Shown here in pieces: positions 1 to 10,403 of a stretch of DNA of 34,882 nucleotides; position 1 is the stretch's first letter; every line of letters starts with the position of its first letter. Source of the DNA: Bacteroidales bacterium (GTDB taxonomy: Bacteria; Bacteroidota; Bacteroidia; Bacteroidales; JAIPAP01). The position numbers and the translations under genes are program-made. The DNA lies in the NCBI GenBank assembly GCA_021740045.1, contig JAIPAP010000043.1, positions 1 through 34,882 on the forward strand, read 5' to 3'. The notes under the pieces were generated by a model. The model did not search any database and had not been told where the DNA came from. It saw only the letters and a program-made list of their open reading frames with translations.

Positions 1-1872
1 ATGTTACCAGTATATGATGTAATAGTAGTTGGTGGCGGTCATTCGGGGAGCGAAGCCGCTGCGGCAGCAGCCAATTTAGGATCAAAAACCTTGTTGGTTA
101 CAATGAATTTGGCAAATATTGCCCAGATGTCATGTAATCCTGCAATGGGAGGTATAGCAAAAGGACAAATCGTAAGAGAAATAGATGCGTTAGGAGGATA
201 TTCAGGGATTGTTACCGATAAAACCATGATTCAATTCAGGATGCTCAACCGCTCCAAAGGGCCAGCTATGTGGAGCCCCCGTGCGCAAAGCGACCGTATG
301 TTGTTTTCATGGGAATGGAGATTGACGCTTGAGAGATTGCCCAATTTGGATTTTTGGCAGGATATTGTTACCCGTATTATAGTTGAGGAGAATAAAGTAA
401 CCGGGGTTAAAACAGCTATGGGTCAAGAAATAAAAGCTAAGTCGGTAATATTGACGAATGGTACTTTCTTGAATGGAAAAATCCATATAGGTTCGAAGAA
501 CTTTGGAGGAGGAAGAATAGGTGAAAGAGCTTCGGAAGGAATAACAGAGGATTTGGTTCGCCTGGGATTCACCGCTGACCGTATGAAAACAGGAACACCA
601 GTAAGAGTTGATGGGAGAACTATTGATTTTACAAAGCTTGAAGAACAAAAAGGTGATGAAGATACAGGGAAATTCTCCTTTACTGATACACCAAAATTAG
701 CTCAGCAACGAAGTTGCTGGTTGGCATTCACCAATACACATGTGCATGATGAATTGAAAATTGGTTTCGATGAAAGTCCTATGTTCAAGGGGAGGATAGG
801 CGGAACCGGGCCGCGGTATTGTCCAAGCATCGAGGATAAGATCGACCGGTTTTCTCAAAAAAATAGCCACCAGCTTTTCATAGAGCCTGAGGGATGGAAT
901 ACCATGGAATTTTATGTAAACGGGTTTTCATCCTCATTACCGGACCACGTGCAATATAAAGCCTTGCGAAAGATACCGGGTTTTGAAAATGCTAAAATAT
1001 TCAGACCGGGATATGCTATTGAATACGATTATTTTCCGCCCAACCAACTGAAGTATACACTGGAAACAAAATTGGTTGAAAATTTATTTTTAGCCGGTCA
1101 GATTAATGGAACAACAGGTTATGAAGAAGCTGCCGCCCAGGGAATCATTGCAGGTATAAATTCGCACCGTAAAATTAATGGACAATCGGAGTTTATTCTC
1201 ACCCGTAGCGAAGGGTACATTGGTGTATTAATAGATGATTTGATCACAAAAGGAGTTGATGAGCCCTACCGTATGTTTACCTCAAGGGCCGAATACCGGA
1301 TTTTACTCCGTCAGGATAATGCTGATTTAAGGCTAACACCTAAAGCTTATGAAATAGGATTAGCTGGCCGGGAACGCTTCCAAAAAGTACAGGATAAGAA
1401 AGAAAAAATGGATAAGATACTTAGCTTCCTGAAAAAAGAAAGTGTATCGCCTGAAGAAATGAACCCTGTTCTAGCGGAAAAAGGGACGCAGCCCCTAAAG
1501 CAAAAAGTGAAATTAAACTCACTGCTTTTACGGCCCCAAATAACCATTTATGATTTGATGAAGGGAAGCGAAAATTTTGCCAACTTTATCGACCATAAAT
1601 ATGAATTCTCTAAGGAAGTAATTGAAGAAGCAGAAATTTTCACAAAGTATGAAAGTTACATTAATAAAGAACAGGAAATAGCCAACAAGCTTTCACGGTT
1701 GGAAAATATTCAACTTCGGAATGATTTTGATTATTCGAAATTACAATCATTATCGTTTGAGGCTCGCGAGAAACTAACCCGGATCAGGCCGCAAACACTA
1801 GGGCAGGCATCGAGAATCGCGGGCGTTTCCCCTGCAGATATTAATGTTTTAGCTGTATATATGGGTAGATAA
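1..1872 (+). CDS. mnmG: tRNA uridine-5-carboxymethylaminomethyl synthesis enzyme MnmG (GidA)
   Basis: FAD-dependent partner of MnmE. Together they install the carboxymethylaminomethyl group on wobble U34 of certain tRNAs in the cytoplasm. The 623 residues match the usual family length of about 620-630. An N-terminal FAD-binding GGGHSG loop lies at residues 11-16. The conserved SCNPAMGG segment follows at 44-51 and [14 protein letters not shown] at about 368-381, and the C-terminal GQASRIAGV helix region is present. The window begins exactly at the ATG, so upstream sequence cannot be checked, but the FAD loop sits at the normal distance from this Met. A parS-type site begins 6 bp after the stop. 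In many bacteria mnmG/gidA lies near the replication origin and parAB. No parA or parB is in the window. Confidence 0.98.
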   Translation: MLPVYDVIVVGGGHSGSEAAAAAANLGSKTLLVTMNLANIAQMSCNPAMGGIAKGQIVREIDALGGYSGIVTDKTMIQFRMLNRSKGPAMWSPRAQSDRMLFSWEWRLTLERLPNLDFWQDIVTRIIVEENKVTGVKTAMGQEIKAKSVILTNGTFLNGKIHIGSKNFGGGRIGERASEGITEDLVRLGFTADRMKTGTPVRVDGRTIDFTKLEEQKGDEDTGKFSFTDTPKLAQQRSCWLAFTNTHVHDELKIGFDESPMFKGRIGGTGPRYCPSIEDKIDRFSQKNSHQLFIEPEGWNTMEFYVNGFSSSLPDHVQYKALRKIPGFENAKIFRPGYAIEYDYFPPNQLKYTLETKLVENLFLAGQINGTTGYEEAAAQGIIAGINSHRKINGQSEFILTRSEGYIGVLIDDLITKGVDEPYRMFTSRAEYRILLRQDNADLRLTPKAYEIGLAGRERFQKVQDKKEKMDKILSFLKKESVSPEEMNPVLAEKGTQPLKQKVKLNSLLLRPQITIYDLMKGSENFANFIDHKYEFSKEVIEEAEIFTKYESYINKEQEIANKLSRLENIQLRNDFDYSKLQSLSFEAREKLTRIRPQTLGQASRIAGVSPADINVLAVYMGR

Positions 1873-1877
1873 TTATA

Positions 1878-1893
1878 TGTTCCACGTGAAACA
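1878..1893. promoter_or_regulatory. parS centromere site (perfect 16-bp match)
   Basis: TGTTCCACGTGAAACA matches the ParB-binding parS sequence known from B. subtilis and many other bacteria at all 16 positions. It is noncoding, in the 33-bp gap between the mnmG stop and the next start codon. ParB-CTP loads at such sites and spreads, and they mark origin-proximal DNA. The match is seen directly. Its function in this organism is inferred from the broad conservation of the site. Confidence 0.88.
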
Positions 1894-1905
1894 TTCATTA
1901 AAAAT

Positions 1906-2787
1906 ATGAAAGAAGTTAATCAATGCCCGGTGTGTAAAAATACCGGGTTTGTTTCTGTTATGGAGGTAAAAGATCATTTTTTGAGTGGAGAAACTTTTTC
2001 CATTATGAGATGTGAAAATTGCCAACACCGGTTTACCAATCCCATTCCTGAGCCTGATGAATTACCCGGCTACTATCAATCGGAAGAATATATTTCGCAT
2101 AGCAGCTCGAATAAAGGGCTGGTTAACCAGGCTTATAAATTGGTTAGAAAATATACGGTTAAGCGGAAATACAATCTGATAAATCATCATAAAAAGGGAC
2201 ATCGGATATTGGATATTGGCTCAGGAACCGGTGAATTTTTGCATGAATTTTCAAAAAATGGCTGGGAAGCTTCAGGCATCGAACCCAATAACGAGGCCAG
2301 GCAAACAGCCATAAATGAATATAATTTGGACATCCGTGATGAACATGAGTTGAATGATCTTCCCTCCGGATATTATGATGTGATCAGTATGTGGCATGTG
2401 TTGGAGCATGTCCCTAATCTGCAAGAACGAGCTAGCGAGATTTCAAGGCTTATTAAGGATGAGGGATTGCTGGTGATCGCTTTACCTAATTTTTATGCTA
2501 ACGATGCACAAAAATATGGTGCTTTTTGGGCTGCCTGGGATGTTCCGAGACACCTTCATCATTTTACAAAATCATCATTAATTACACTTTTTGAACCTTT
2601 CGGCTTTAAGATTAAAAAGAAAAAACCCATGAAATTTGATGCGTTTTATGTAAGCCTGCTGAGTGAAAAATATCAATCGGGTAAGGTCAACTATGTCTCT
2701 GCACTTAAAAATGGAGTGGTCTCAAATCGTAAAGCCAGGAAAGAAATGAATTATTCAAGCTTGGTCTATTTGTTGTACAAAAAATGA
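1906..2787 (+). CDS. Class I SAM-dependent methyltransferase with N-terminal zinc-ribbon
   Basis: Probable SAM-dependent methyltransferase of the Methyltransf_11/23 type; the substrate cannot be read from the sequence. Residues 7-45 carry two Cys pairs (CPVC and CENC), which fit a small zinc-ribbon. The SAM-binding motif I, ILDIGSGTGEF, is at about 100-110, and a post-motif WHVLEHVPN lies at about 165. The total of 293 aa is normal for this family. It begins 33 bp after mnmG, with the parS site in the gap, so cotranscription with mnmG is likely. Methyltransferases of this kind with a zinc-ribbon often act on sugars, lipids or small molecules. A role linked to mnmG is suggested only by position. 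Confidence 0.85.
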   Translation: MKEVNQCPVCKNTGFVSVMEVKDHFLSGETFSIMRCENCQHRFTNPIPEPDELPGYYQSEEYISHSSSNKGLVNQAYKLVRKYTVKRKYNLINHHKKGHRILDIGSGTGEFLHEFSKNGWEASGIEPNNEARQTAINEYNLDIRDEHELNDLPSGYYDVISMWHVLEHVPNLQERASEISRLIKDEGLLVIALPNFYANDAQKYGAFWAAWDVPRHLHHFTKSSLITLFEPFGFKIKKKKPMKFDAFYVSLLSEKYQSGKVNYVSALKNGVVSNRKARKEMNYSSLVYLLYKK

Positions 2788-2847
2788 ACCTCCTTGCTGA
2801 TTAAATGAAAATAACATAATCAAGCATATTTAAACCGGATAAGTGAG

Positions 2848-5800
2848 ATGCGAAAAACGATCATTATAAGCCTGCTTTTAGCTGCATTTTTTGTGATCCT
2901 TGCTAGCTTTATTAGCAGATATTACTTTATTGAAAATAATTTTGAAAGGCTTCATAATGATTTTCAAACAGAGCTCAATTTAAAAGAAAAGCAGCTTTTA
3001 AATGAATTGACATCGTTTCAAACTGAATATCCATTCACAAATGACTCATTGAAAAGGTATGCCCAACAGCAGAAGAAAATTTATAACGATGACGGTTTTG
3101 CCTTTTTTGTTTATCGAAATGATTCCCTGGCTTATTGGTCAACCAATGAAATTCCGGTTAACGCCGTTTACAACAAAAAGTATTCTTCACAGGAATTGCT
3201 TAGGTTAGATAATGGTTTTTACCTGGTTAAATCGGCCTCAAAAAATCAGTTTAAATTTCTGGGTTTGTTTTTGATCAAAAAGGCCTATCCATATCAGAAT
3301 CAATATTTGAATAACCAGTATCATGAAGATTTAAACCTGCCGTCTCAAGTTGATATCAAGCTGCAAAGGGACTCTTACAATATACTGTCACTTAATGGAA
3401 ATTTCTTGTTTTCGCTGGAATTTCCCGGTCAGCTAAAACCCCAAACTTCCCAATTATTATTCCTGTTTGCTCTTTATTTTTTGGCCTTCATTTTTATTGT
3501 ATCCTCGCTAGTTAACGGCTATCGGGTTGTAAACAGAAAACAAATACATCCATACTTAACTCTTGGATCATTTGTGTTGATCATACTTTTGATACGGTAT
3601 GTGATTATGTATTTTAAGATTCCCGGAATTCTATATTCTGCTCAATTATTCGGGCCTTATTATTACGCAACTTCCATTGTCTTTTCCTCACTGGGCGACC
3701 TGATCATTAATGCCTTTGTTCTGTTCATTATAGGTTTTGTTTTTTATCAATACTTTCGGGTTGATGAAAAGAAATTAAGGAAGAAAAACGAGTTTAGAAA
3801 ATACTTTGCCATAACCACCTTGGTATTCCATGTATTTATATTTTTAAAAGTTCTGCTTGAAATATTGGACGGAATCATCAAGAATTCATCGGTTCCCCTT
3901 GACCTGAACAATGTATTTAGTTTTAACGAATTTAGTATTCTTGCTTATTTAGCCATTGCTTTTCTATTATTCGCTTATTTTTTCATAGCGATAAAGTTGA
4001 TGCACTTTGCTTTTATCCAAAGTAACAATTTCAATCAGTACCTTATTTCTGCTATTATAGCATTAGGTGTTTTCGGGCTGCTTTGTTCCTTTTCATCCGG
4101 GAGTTGTAATGTGGTAAGCGCTGTTTTTGGATTATCGATTATTATTACTTATTGGTTCCTCCGGTATAAAGGTAATAAAGTCCTGTCGTTTTATAGCCTG
4201 GTGTTTTACCTGGTTATATTTACTGCATTTTTCACCTACTTCTTACAGGTTTTTAATCATGAAAAGGAAATAACCAACCGTAAACTGATGGTGCAAAAAC
4301 TTTCGACTGAAAGGGATAAAATTGCAGAATTTAGTTTTAGGGAAATGGAAAATAAGATCATGACCGATAGCACCATTATTCGCATGATGGATATGGAATC
4401 GCAGAATATGGAGGTGGAACAAAAAACAGCAAAATACCTTAAGGAAAATTATTTTACCGGATACTGGGGAAAATATAATATTCAGGTAACTATTTGTCAT
4501 GCAAACAAAGAACTCAGTATTCAACCCGATGATTATATCATTAATTGTCATGAATATTTTAACAATATCATTAACCGGATGGGAGGTAAAACCATTTGCG
4601 AGCATTTGTATTTTTTAGATGACGGCACCGAATCGATCAATTATATTGCCGTTTTACCTTTTAAAAGTGATACTGTAAAACCCAATTATCCTATAAAAAT
4701 GTTCCTTGAAATTAGTTCCCGCTTTGTTCCAAAAGGACTGGGTTACCCGGAACTTTTAATCGACAAGGAGCAGCGTATTGCTTCTGACATTTCGGGGTAT
4801 TCCTATGGTATTTATGTGGATGGTGAATTGATCAAAAATGTGGGAAATTATTTTTACAGCATTAACCTTGATGATTATCAAAAATCCGACAACGAATTTC
4901 ATTTTTTTGATAAGAACGGATACAATCATTTGCACTATAAAGCCGAAGGAAATACCCATATAATTATCAGTAAACCTAATCCGGGCTTCCTCGATCGCAT
5001 TGCACCCTTTTCCTATCTGTTAATCTTTTTCATCATTTTGGGAGGACTGTTTTACCTTATTCTAAATCCACCCAAGCGGTTCGACAGGGAAAAGATTACG
5101 TTCCGGACCCGCTTGCAGTTATCGATGATCGGTGTGGTTATCATTTCATTTATTATTATTGGGATAAGCAGTATCTCTTATATCGTTCGTTTAAATCATA
5201 ATAAAAACAAAGATACCCTGAGGGAAAAGGCCCATTCGGTTTTAATTGAGCTGGAACATAAACTGGCTGCCGAGGATGAGCTAACCGTTGCAATGAATCC
5301 TTATTTGAACTCAATTCTTACAAAATTCTCCCAGGTTTTTTTTACCGATATTAATCTGTATAATCTTAATGGTGAATTATTGGCTTCGTCGCGACCCGAA
5401 ATTTTTGAACAGGGACTCATTGCCTCAAGAATGAATGCCCCGGCCTATAAAAAGCTTACCCAATACAAACGGGCCTTGTTTATCAAAAATGAATGTATTG
5501 GCAATTACAATTACCTGTCGGCTTATGTTCCGTTCAGGAACGATCAGAATGAACTGATTGCATTTTTGAATTTACCTTATTTTGCCCGGCAAACAGAAAT
5601 TAAAAATGAGATCAGCAATTTCCTGGTGGCCTTTTTAAACATTTACGTAATCCTTATAGCGCTGGCTGTTTTCCTGGCTTTACTTATTTCAAATTATATA
5701 ACCCGGCCGCTGTTATTGATCAGGGAAAAAATGCGACGGGTACAGTTAGAGAAATCCAATGAAAAAATATCATGGATACGTGAGGATGAAATCGGGCAAT

Positions 5801-6558
5801 TGGTGATAGAGTACAACCGGATGATCGATGAGTTGGCCCGCAGTGCCGATCTGCTTGCCAAATCGGAACGCGAATTGGCCTGGCGGGAGATGGCAAGACA
5901 GGTGGCGCATGAGATCAAGAACCCGCTTACTCCCATGAAACTCAATGTACAATATTTGAAGCGGGCCTGGGATGAAGACCGAAAAGATATGGACGAACGG
6001 ATGAAACGGTTTACGCAAACTATCATCGAACAAATAGATTCATTATCGCTGATCGCATCGGAGTTTTCCGATTTTGCAAAAATGCCAAGAACCCGGCGCG
6101 AAAAAGTGGACCTCAACCAAGTGATTAATGATTCCATACAGCTTTACCAGGATTATCATAATATTCGAATTAAATATGAATACGACACCCAACCGCCATT
6201 CTTCATTTATTCGGATAAAAAGCAGATGTTGAGGGTGTTCAATAACCTTTTAAAAAATTCAACCCAAGCCATTGGAAAAAGTAAGAAAGGGGAGATCAAT
6301 ATCAATATTCAAACAGAAGAGGAGAATTACCTGATCAGCTTAAGCGATAACGGCTCAGGAATTCCTGCAGAGATGGCAAGCCGGATATTTTCACCCAGCT
6401 TTACCACCAAGTCCAGCGGAATGGGTATAGGGCTTGCGATGGTGAGAAGCATTATAATTAATTCAAAAGGTAACATTTGGTTCGAATCGGACGAAGGTGA
6501 AGGGACTACCTTTTATATCCGCTTGCCCAAATGGAATAAATCGGATGAAAGCAAATAG
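2848..6558 (+). CDS. Large NtrY-like membrane sensor histidine kinase with 7-8 TM N-terminal module
   Basis: Orphan two-component sensor kinase of 1236 aa. Order of parts: a TM helix (5-23), an extracytoplasmic region to about 200, a cluster of about seven or eight TM helices (203-466), a second extracytoplasmic region (470-720), TM helices at 721-740 and 758-780, a third sensor region (780-925), and a TM at 925-950. The C-terminus has a HAMP domain (about 952-1002), a HisKA domain with phospho-acceptor His1021 in HEIKNPLTPMKL, and an HATPase_c domain with N-box N1133/N1137, DNGSGIP at 1167 and GMGIGL at 1191. The H-box is typical of NtrY-like kinases. No response regulator is present in the window. 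The C-terminal third is a complete kinase by itself, so the N-terminal 700 residues look like an added module. It starts 60 bp after the methyltransferase. Confidence 0.9.
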   Translation: MRKTIIISLLLAAFFVILASFISRYYFIENNFERLHNDFQTELNLKEKQLLNELTSFQTEYPFTNDSLKRYAQQQKKIYNDDGFAFFVYRNDSLAYWSTNEIPVNAVYNKKYSSQELLRLDNGFYLVKSASKNQFKFLGLFLIKKAYPYQNQYLNNQYHEDLNLPSQVDIKLQRDSYNILSLNGNFLFSLEFPGQLKPQTSQLLFLFALYFLAFIFIVSSLVNGYRVVNRKQIHPYLTLGSFVLIILLIRYVIMYFKIPGILYSAQLFGPYYYATSIVFSSLGDLIINAFVLFIIGFVFYQYFRVDEKKLRKKNEFRKYFAITTLVFHVFIFLKVLLEILDGIIKNSSVPLDLNNVFSFNEFSILAYLAIAFLLFAYFFIAIKLMHFAFIQSNNFNQYLISAIIALGVFGLLCSFSSGSCNVVSAVFGLSIIITYWFLRYKGNKVLSFYSLVFYLVIFTAFFTYFLQVFNHEKEITNRKLMVQKLSTERDKIAEFSFREMENKIMTDSTIIRMMDMESQNMEVEQKTAKYLKENYFTGYWGKYNIQVTICHANKELSIQPDDYIINCHEYFNNIINRMGGKTICEHLYFLDDGTESINYIAVLPFKSDTVKPNYPIKMFLEISSRFVPKGLGYPELLIDKEQRIASDISGYSYGIYVDGELIKNVGNYFYSINLDDYQKSDNEFHFFDKNGYNHLHYKAEGNTHIIISKPNPGFLDRIAPFSYLLIFFIILGGLFYLILNPPKRFDREKITFRTRLQLSMIGVVIISFIIIGISSISYIVRLNHNKNKDTLREKAHSVLIELEHKLAAEDELTVAMNPYLNSILTKFSQVFFTDINLYNLNGELLASSRPEIFEQGLIASRMNAPAYKKLTQYKRALFIKNECIGNYNYLSAYVPFRNDQNELIAFLNLPYFARQTEIKNEISNFLVAFLNIYVILIALAVFLALLISNYITRPLLLIREKMRRVQLEKSNEKISWIREDEIGQLVIEYNRMIDELARSADLLAKSERELAWREMARQVAHEIKNPLTPMKLNVQYLKRAWDEDRKDMDERMKRFTQTIIEQIDSLSLIASEFSDFAKMPRTRREKVDLNQVINDSIQLYQDYHNIRIKYEYDTQPPFFIYSDKKQMLRVFNNLLKNSTQAIGKSKKGEININIQTEEENYLISLSDNGSGIPAEMASRIFSPSFTTKSSGMGIGLAMVRSIIINSKGNIWFESDEGEGTTFYIRLPKWNKSDESK

Positions 6559-6569
6559 AGCTTATTTTT

Positions 6570-6577
6570 TATTTTTG
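6570..6577 (+). promoter_or_regulatory. Candidate Bacteroidota -7 promoter element
   Basis: TATTTTTG fits the Bacteroidota -7 consensus TAnnTTTG. It lies 25 bp upstream of the flippase TTG start, in the 43-bp gap after the kinase. No clear TTTG -33 element is visible at the expected distance, so this is only a weak call. Confidence 0.35.
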
Positions 6578-6601
6578 TAGCAACTGCCAAAAACTACGGT
6601 A

Positions 6602-8080
6602 TTGAACCAGATAAAACAACTTGCAGGACAAGCAGCTATTTACGGATTACCGACCATTTTGGCCCGGTTTCTGAACTATCTGTTAGTTCCATTATACACG
6701 CGGGTTTTTATTCCCGAGGAATACGCCGTGGTTACCGAAATGTATGCTTATGTGGCCTTTCTTTTTGTGGTTTTAACCTACGGAATGGAGACGGCTTTTT
6801 TCCGGTTTACGCAAAAAGAAAATGGCGAAAGCGATGTTTATAGTACCACGGTGTGGTCCCTAATAGGTACAACAACCATTTTTCTATTGGCCGTTATTCT
6901 GTTTTCCGGATCAATTGCCCATGCATTGGAATATCCAAATCACCCTGAATATATCATATGGTTTGCCATGATCTTGTCTTTCGATGCCGTTAGCGCTATT
7001 CCTTATGCAAGAATCAGGCTTGAAAACCGGGCCAAAAAATTTGCATTAATAAAGTCGGCCAACATTGCAATCAACATTGGGCTCAACCTCTTATTCATTC
7101 TGCTTTTTCCTTATATTCTTGAGAATTCATCCAATCAAACCCTGGTAAGGTTCATTGATCTAATTTATACCGAAGAGATCGGTGTTGGATATATTTTCAT
7201 TGCCAACCTTGCTGCCAGCGGAATTACTTTGCTAATGCTAAGTCCGGTATTATTGAAGATAAAGCGAATATTCCAAAGGGTGCTTTGGAAAAGGATGCTT
7301 CGTTATGCACTACCTTTATTAATACTTGGACTTGCCGGAATTGTGAATGAAACTTTTGATCGCATTTTGCTAAAGCATCTTATCCCTGAAAGCGAAAATC
7401 CCATGCGGCAATTAGGGATTTATGGCGCCTGTTATAAAGTTGCCATGCTGATGACTTTATTTGTACAAACCTTCCGCTATGCAGCCGAGCCTTTCTTTTT
7501 TAACAAGATGGGACAAAAAGACGCCAAAGAGCTTTATGCCACCGTGATGAAATACTTTGTTATGGTAACCTCACTGATTTTCCTGGGCATCATGATGTAT
7601 ATCGATATTGTGATGAAGTTCATTGGAGAAGAATTCCGTATTGGGATTGATGTAGTGCCGATTCTTTTAATGGCAAATTTGTTCCTGGGAATTTTTTATA
7701 ACCTTTCCATCTGGTTCAAGTTTACCGGTAAAACAATGCATGGTGCTTTAATTGCTATTATGGGAGCTGTTATAACTTTGGTTTTTAACTTTATTCTCGT
7801 TCCCGAAATAGGCTATATGGGAGCTGCCTGGGCAACCTTCATCTGTTATGCTGCTATGATGATCGTGTCATATTTTGTAGGACGCAAGCATTACCCTGTG
7901 GATTATAATGTTGGTAAGATTGTTCTTTATGTGGGTTTATCGGTTGTTTTATATTTGTTGAGCAATTGGATTGAAATAAAAGACCAGTCACAGGAATTAA
8001 TCATCAACACGTTGTTTTTGTTAACGTATGTATTGATTATAATTGCAATAGAAAGAAGAAATTTAATTAAACTGGTGTGA
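6602..8080 (+). CDS. Lipopolysaccharide/oligosaccharide flippase (MOP superfamily, Wzx-like)
   Basis: Integral membrane protein of 492 aa with about 12-14 hydrophobic helices. It resembles polysaccharide biosynthesis proteins of the MOP (Wzx/MATE/MurJ) superfamily that flip lipid-linked sugars across the inner membrane. The start used here is TTG at 6602: the reading frame contains the characteristic amphipathic N-terminus ([17 protein letters not shown]) right after it, and the next Met is at about residue 47, inside the first conserved region. The gene stands next to dut, a pairing common in Bacteroidota, and precedes it by 22 bp. The exact lipid-linked substrate (O-antigen, capsule or murein precursor) cannot be decided. 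Confidence 0.88.
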   Translation: MNQIKQLAGQAAIYGLPTILARFLNYLLVPLYTRVFIPEEYAVVTEMYAYVAFLFVVLTYGMETAFFRFTQKENGESDVYSTTVWSLIGTTTIFLLAVILFSGSIAHALEYPNHPEYIIWFAMILSFDAVSAIPYARIRLENRAKKFALIKSANIAINIGLNLLFILLFPYILENSSNQTLVRFIDLIYTEEIGVGYIFIANLAASGITLLMLSPVLLKIKRIFQRVLWKRMLRYALPLLILGLAGIVNETFDRILLKHLIPESENPMRQLGIYGACYKVAMLMTLFVQTFRYAAEPFFFNKMGQKDAKELYATVMKYFVMVTSLIFLGIMMYIDIVMKFIGEEFRIGIDVVPILLMANLFLGIFYNLSIWFKFTGKTMHGALIAIMGAVITLVFNFILVPEIGYMGAAWATFICYAAMMIVSYFVGRKHYPVDYNVGKIVLYVGLSVVLYLLSNWIEIKDQSQELIINTLFLLTYVLIIIAIERRNLIKLV

Positions 8081-8102
8081 TAAATTCCGAAAACAAAAGA
8101 AG

Positions 8103-8537
8103 ATGAAGATTAAGATTGTAAATAGTTCTAAGCACACTTTACCCCAATATGAAACCGGGGCCTCAGCCGGCATGGATTTAAGGGCCAATCTGAATGAAGC
8201 TGTGGTTTTAAAGCCCCTTGAGCGAACTATTGTACCCACCGGCCTGTTTATTGAATTACCCATAGGTTATGAGGCTCAAGTTCGCCCAAGGAGTGGATTA
8301 TCCATTAAGAAAGGGATCACCGTACTCAACACACCGGGTACGATCGATGCCGATTACCGGGGTGAGGTAAAAGTCATTTTAGTCAATTTATCCAATGAGG
8401 GCTACCAGATTAATGATGGCGAGCGTATTGCCCAGATGATCATCTCAAAACATGAAAAAGCTGAATGGGTGGAAGTTGACCATTTGGAAGAAACCACCCG
8501 GGGTGCTGGCGGTTTTGGCCACACCGGCTCCGGGTAG
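8103..8537 (+). CDS. dut: Deoxyuridine 5'-triphosphate nucleotidohydrolase (dUTPase)
   Basis: Hydrolyses dUTP to dUMP and pyrophosphate, which keeps uracil out of DNA and supplies dUMP for thymidylate synthesis. It is a homotrimeric cytosolic enzyme. The 144-aa protein shows all five trimeric dUTPase motifs in order: AGMDLRA (about 22-28), [21 protein letters not shown] (with the catalytic Asp), GERIAQMII, and the C-terminal [10 protein letters not shown] that closes over the active site. The length is typical. It is likely cotranscribed with the upstream flippase, 22 bp away. A 100-bp gap separates it from the following TPR gene. Confidence 0.97.
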   Translation: MKIKIVNSSKHTLPQYETGASAGMDLRANLNEAVVLKPLERTIVPTGLFIELPIGYEAQVRPRSGLSIKKGITVLNTPGTIDADYRGEVKVILVNLSNEGYQINDGERIAQMIISKHEKAEWVEVDHLEETTRGAGGFGHTGSG

Positions 8538-8637
8538 GAGAAGGGTCAATTAACGACATAATAAAAAAATATTTACATATTTCCTGAGTTTAGGAATGAA
8601 GTGAAATACGCTGGAAAATCAAATTAAGAAGAGGTTC

Positions 8638-10395
8638 ATGAGAAGAATTTTTTGGATATTAACCATCGCCATATTTGCCTTGTCGGCGTGCAAAACTCAG
8701 CAGCCTCCGGCAAAAGCCGAAAAAGAGAAGCAGGATAGCCGGGGAATACCGTCGCGTTTTTCCGATGCTTATCAGCGTCGCACCACCGAGCTGTTTGTTG
8801 ATGCAACCAAAGAACGCATATTGGAAAATTATGATAAAGCCATTGAAAAGTATCAGCAATGTGTTAAGCGTGACTCCCTTCATCATGCAGCCTATTATGA
8901 AATGGCTCGCACCCACATCAAGAAAGATGATTTGGAACAGGCTCTTGAAAATGCCCAAAAAGCCGAAGCTATCAATGATACCAATAAATGGTATAAACTA
9001 TTACTGGCCGATCTATATCAGCAATCGGAAAAGCACCTTAAAGCTGCTCAAATTTATGAAGAATTGGTAGAGCTGGAACCTGAGGAGTTGCGGTATATGG
9101 ATCAATTGGCCATGAATTATGTTTATGCCGGTAAGTATATGAAAGCCATTGAAGTATATGACAGGCTTGAAAAGAAAATGGGACTCAACCCAAAACTTAT
9201 CCTGCAAAAGAAGCAAATTTACATGATGCAGGATGAGGTTAAAAAGGCGGCAAAGGAAGTGCGTAAGTTAATTGATGAATTTCCCGATAAAGCCGAGTAT
9301 TATCTTGAACTTGGGGACTTATATATGAATGCGGGAAAAAAGAAAAAAGCATTGGAGGTATATAAGCAAGCCCGCAAAATAAACCCCAATAACCCATATG
9401 TAAACCTTTCACTGGCCGATTACTATCAGCAAGCCGGTGAAAAGCAAAAAGCCCTTGAGGAATTAAAGTCCGCATTCAAGAGCCCTAAACTTGATGTGGA
9501 AACCAAAATGCGGATGTTAAAGAACTATTTTGCCATATCGGAAGTGAATGAAAAATTTGTGGATGATGTAAAAGAGTTGATCAGTATTGTAGTCGAAACG
9601 CACCCCGGAAATCCCGAGATCAATTCTCTTTATGCAAGCATTCTCTTACAGCAGGAAAAATACCAAGAAGCACGGGATCAATTAAGGGCGGTGATTAAAG
9701 TGGATAGCAGTAAGTATTCTGTATGGGAAAACCTCCTAAGGCTCGAAAATCAACTGCAGGATCATAAAGCTATGGCCAAGGAAAGCGCTAGGGCGAAAGA
9801 GCTGTTTCCCATGCAACCACTGCCTTATCTTTTTAACGGTATAGCTAATTACCAGTTAAAAAATTATGAACAGGCAGTGGATGCGCTGGATAAGGGTAAA
9901 CGGCTGGTGCTTCGCGAAAATCAGGAAATGCTGGAGCAGTTTTTCATTTTCCTGGGAGAAGCTTCCTATGAGCTGGGGGAACATCAACAAGCTTATCAGG
10001 CGTTCGATCGCGTATTAAAAATAAATCCACAAAATTCCTATGTGCTGAATAATTACAGCTACTACCTGTCGTTACGAGGTGAAAAGCTCGGGAAAGCAGC
10101 CGAAATGATCCAGAAAGCCATTCAGCTTAATCCGGGCAACTCCAATAACCAGGATACCTATGGGTGGATACTTTTTAAACAGGGTAACTATGAAGAGGCC
10201 AAAAAATGGATCTATAAGGCCATTAAAAACGGTGGAGATGAAAGCCCTGCAGTACTCGAGCATTATGGTGATGTCCATTACAAATTGGGCTATCAAAAAA
10301 CTGCCCTTGAATATTGGAAAAAAGCCCGGGACAAAGGTGGCGAATCCGAGGTTTTAATAAAGAAAATAGAACAAGAACAATACATTGAAGAATAG
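8638..10395 (+). CDS. TPR-repeat lipoprotein
   Basis: A 585-aa protein with a lipoprotein signal peptide ending in the lipobox LSAC (Cys18). Tetratricopeptide repeats then cover most of the chain, about residues 50-570. Clear units include ILENYDKAIEKYQQCVKRD, KALEVYKQARKINPNNPYV and AYQAFDRVLKINPQNSYVL. It is expected to be lipid-anchored at the inner or outer membrane and to act as a protein-interaction scaffold; its partner is unknown. It lies 8 bp upstream of the DUF4292 lipoprotein and close to the EnvC-type gene. This gene order (flippase, dut, TPR, DUF4292, M23/EnvC) is recurrent in Bacteroidota and suggests an envelope assembly role. Confidence 0.88.
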   Translation: MRRIFWILTIAIFALSACKTQQPPAKAEKEKQDSRGIPSRFSDAYQRRTTELFVDATKERILENYDKAIEKYQQCVKRDSLHHAAYYEMARTHIKKDDLEQALENAQKAEAINDTNKWYKLLLADLYQQSEKHLKAAQIYEELVELEPEELRYMDQLAMNYVYAGKYMKAIEVYDRLEKKMGLNPKLILQKKQIYMMQDEVKKAAKEVRKLIDEFPDKAEYYLELGDLYMNAGKKKKALEVYKQARKINPNNPYVNLSLADYYQQAGEKQKALEELKSAFKSPKLDVETKMRMLKNYFAISEVNEKFVDDVKELISIVVETHPGNPEINSLYASILLQQEKYQEARDQLRAVIKVDSSKYSVWENLLRLENQLQDHKAMAKESARAKELFPMQPLPYLFNGIANYQLKNYEQAVDALDKGKRLVLRENQEMLEQFFIFLGEASYELGEHQQAYQAFDRVLKINPQNSYVLNNYSYYLSLRGEKLGKAAEMIQKAIQLNPGNSNNQDTYGWILFKQGNYEEAKKWIYKAIKNGGDESPAVLEHYGDVHYKLGYQKTALEYWKKARDKGGESEVLIKKIEQEQYIEE

Positions 10396-10403
10396 TCGAT
10401 ATC

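Noticed and set aside
946-951. CACGTG core inside mnmG as a further parS site
   Set aside because: The flanks do not extend the palindrome to the parS consensus, and a bare 6-mer is expected by chance.
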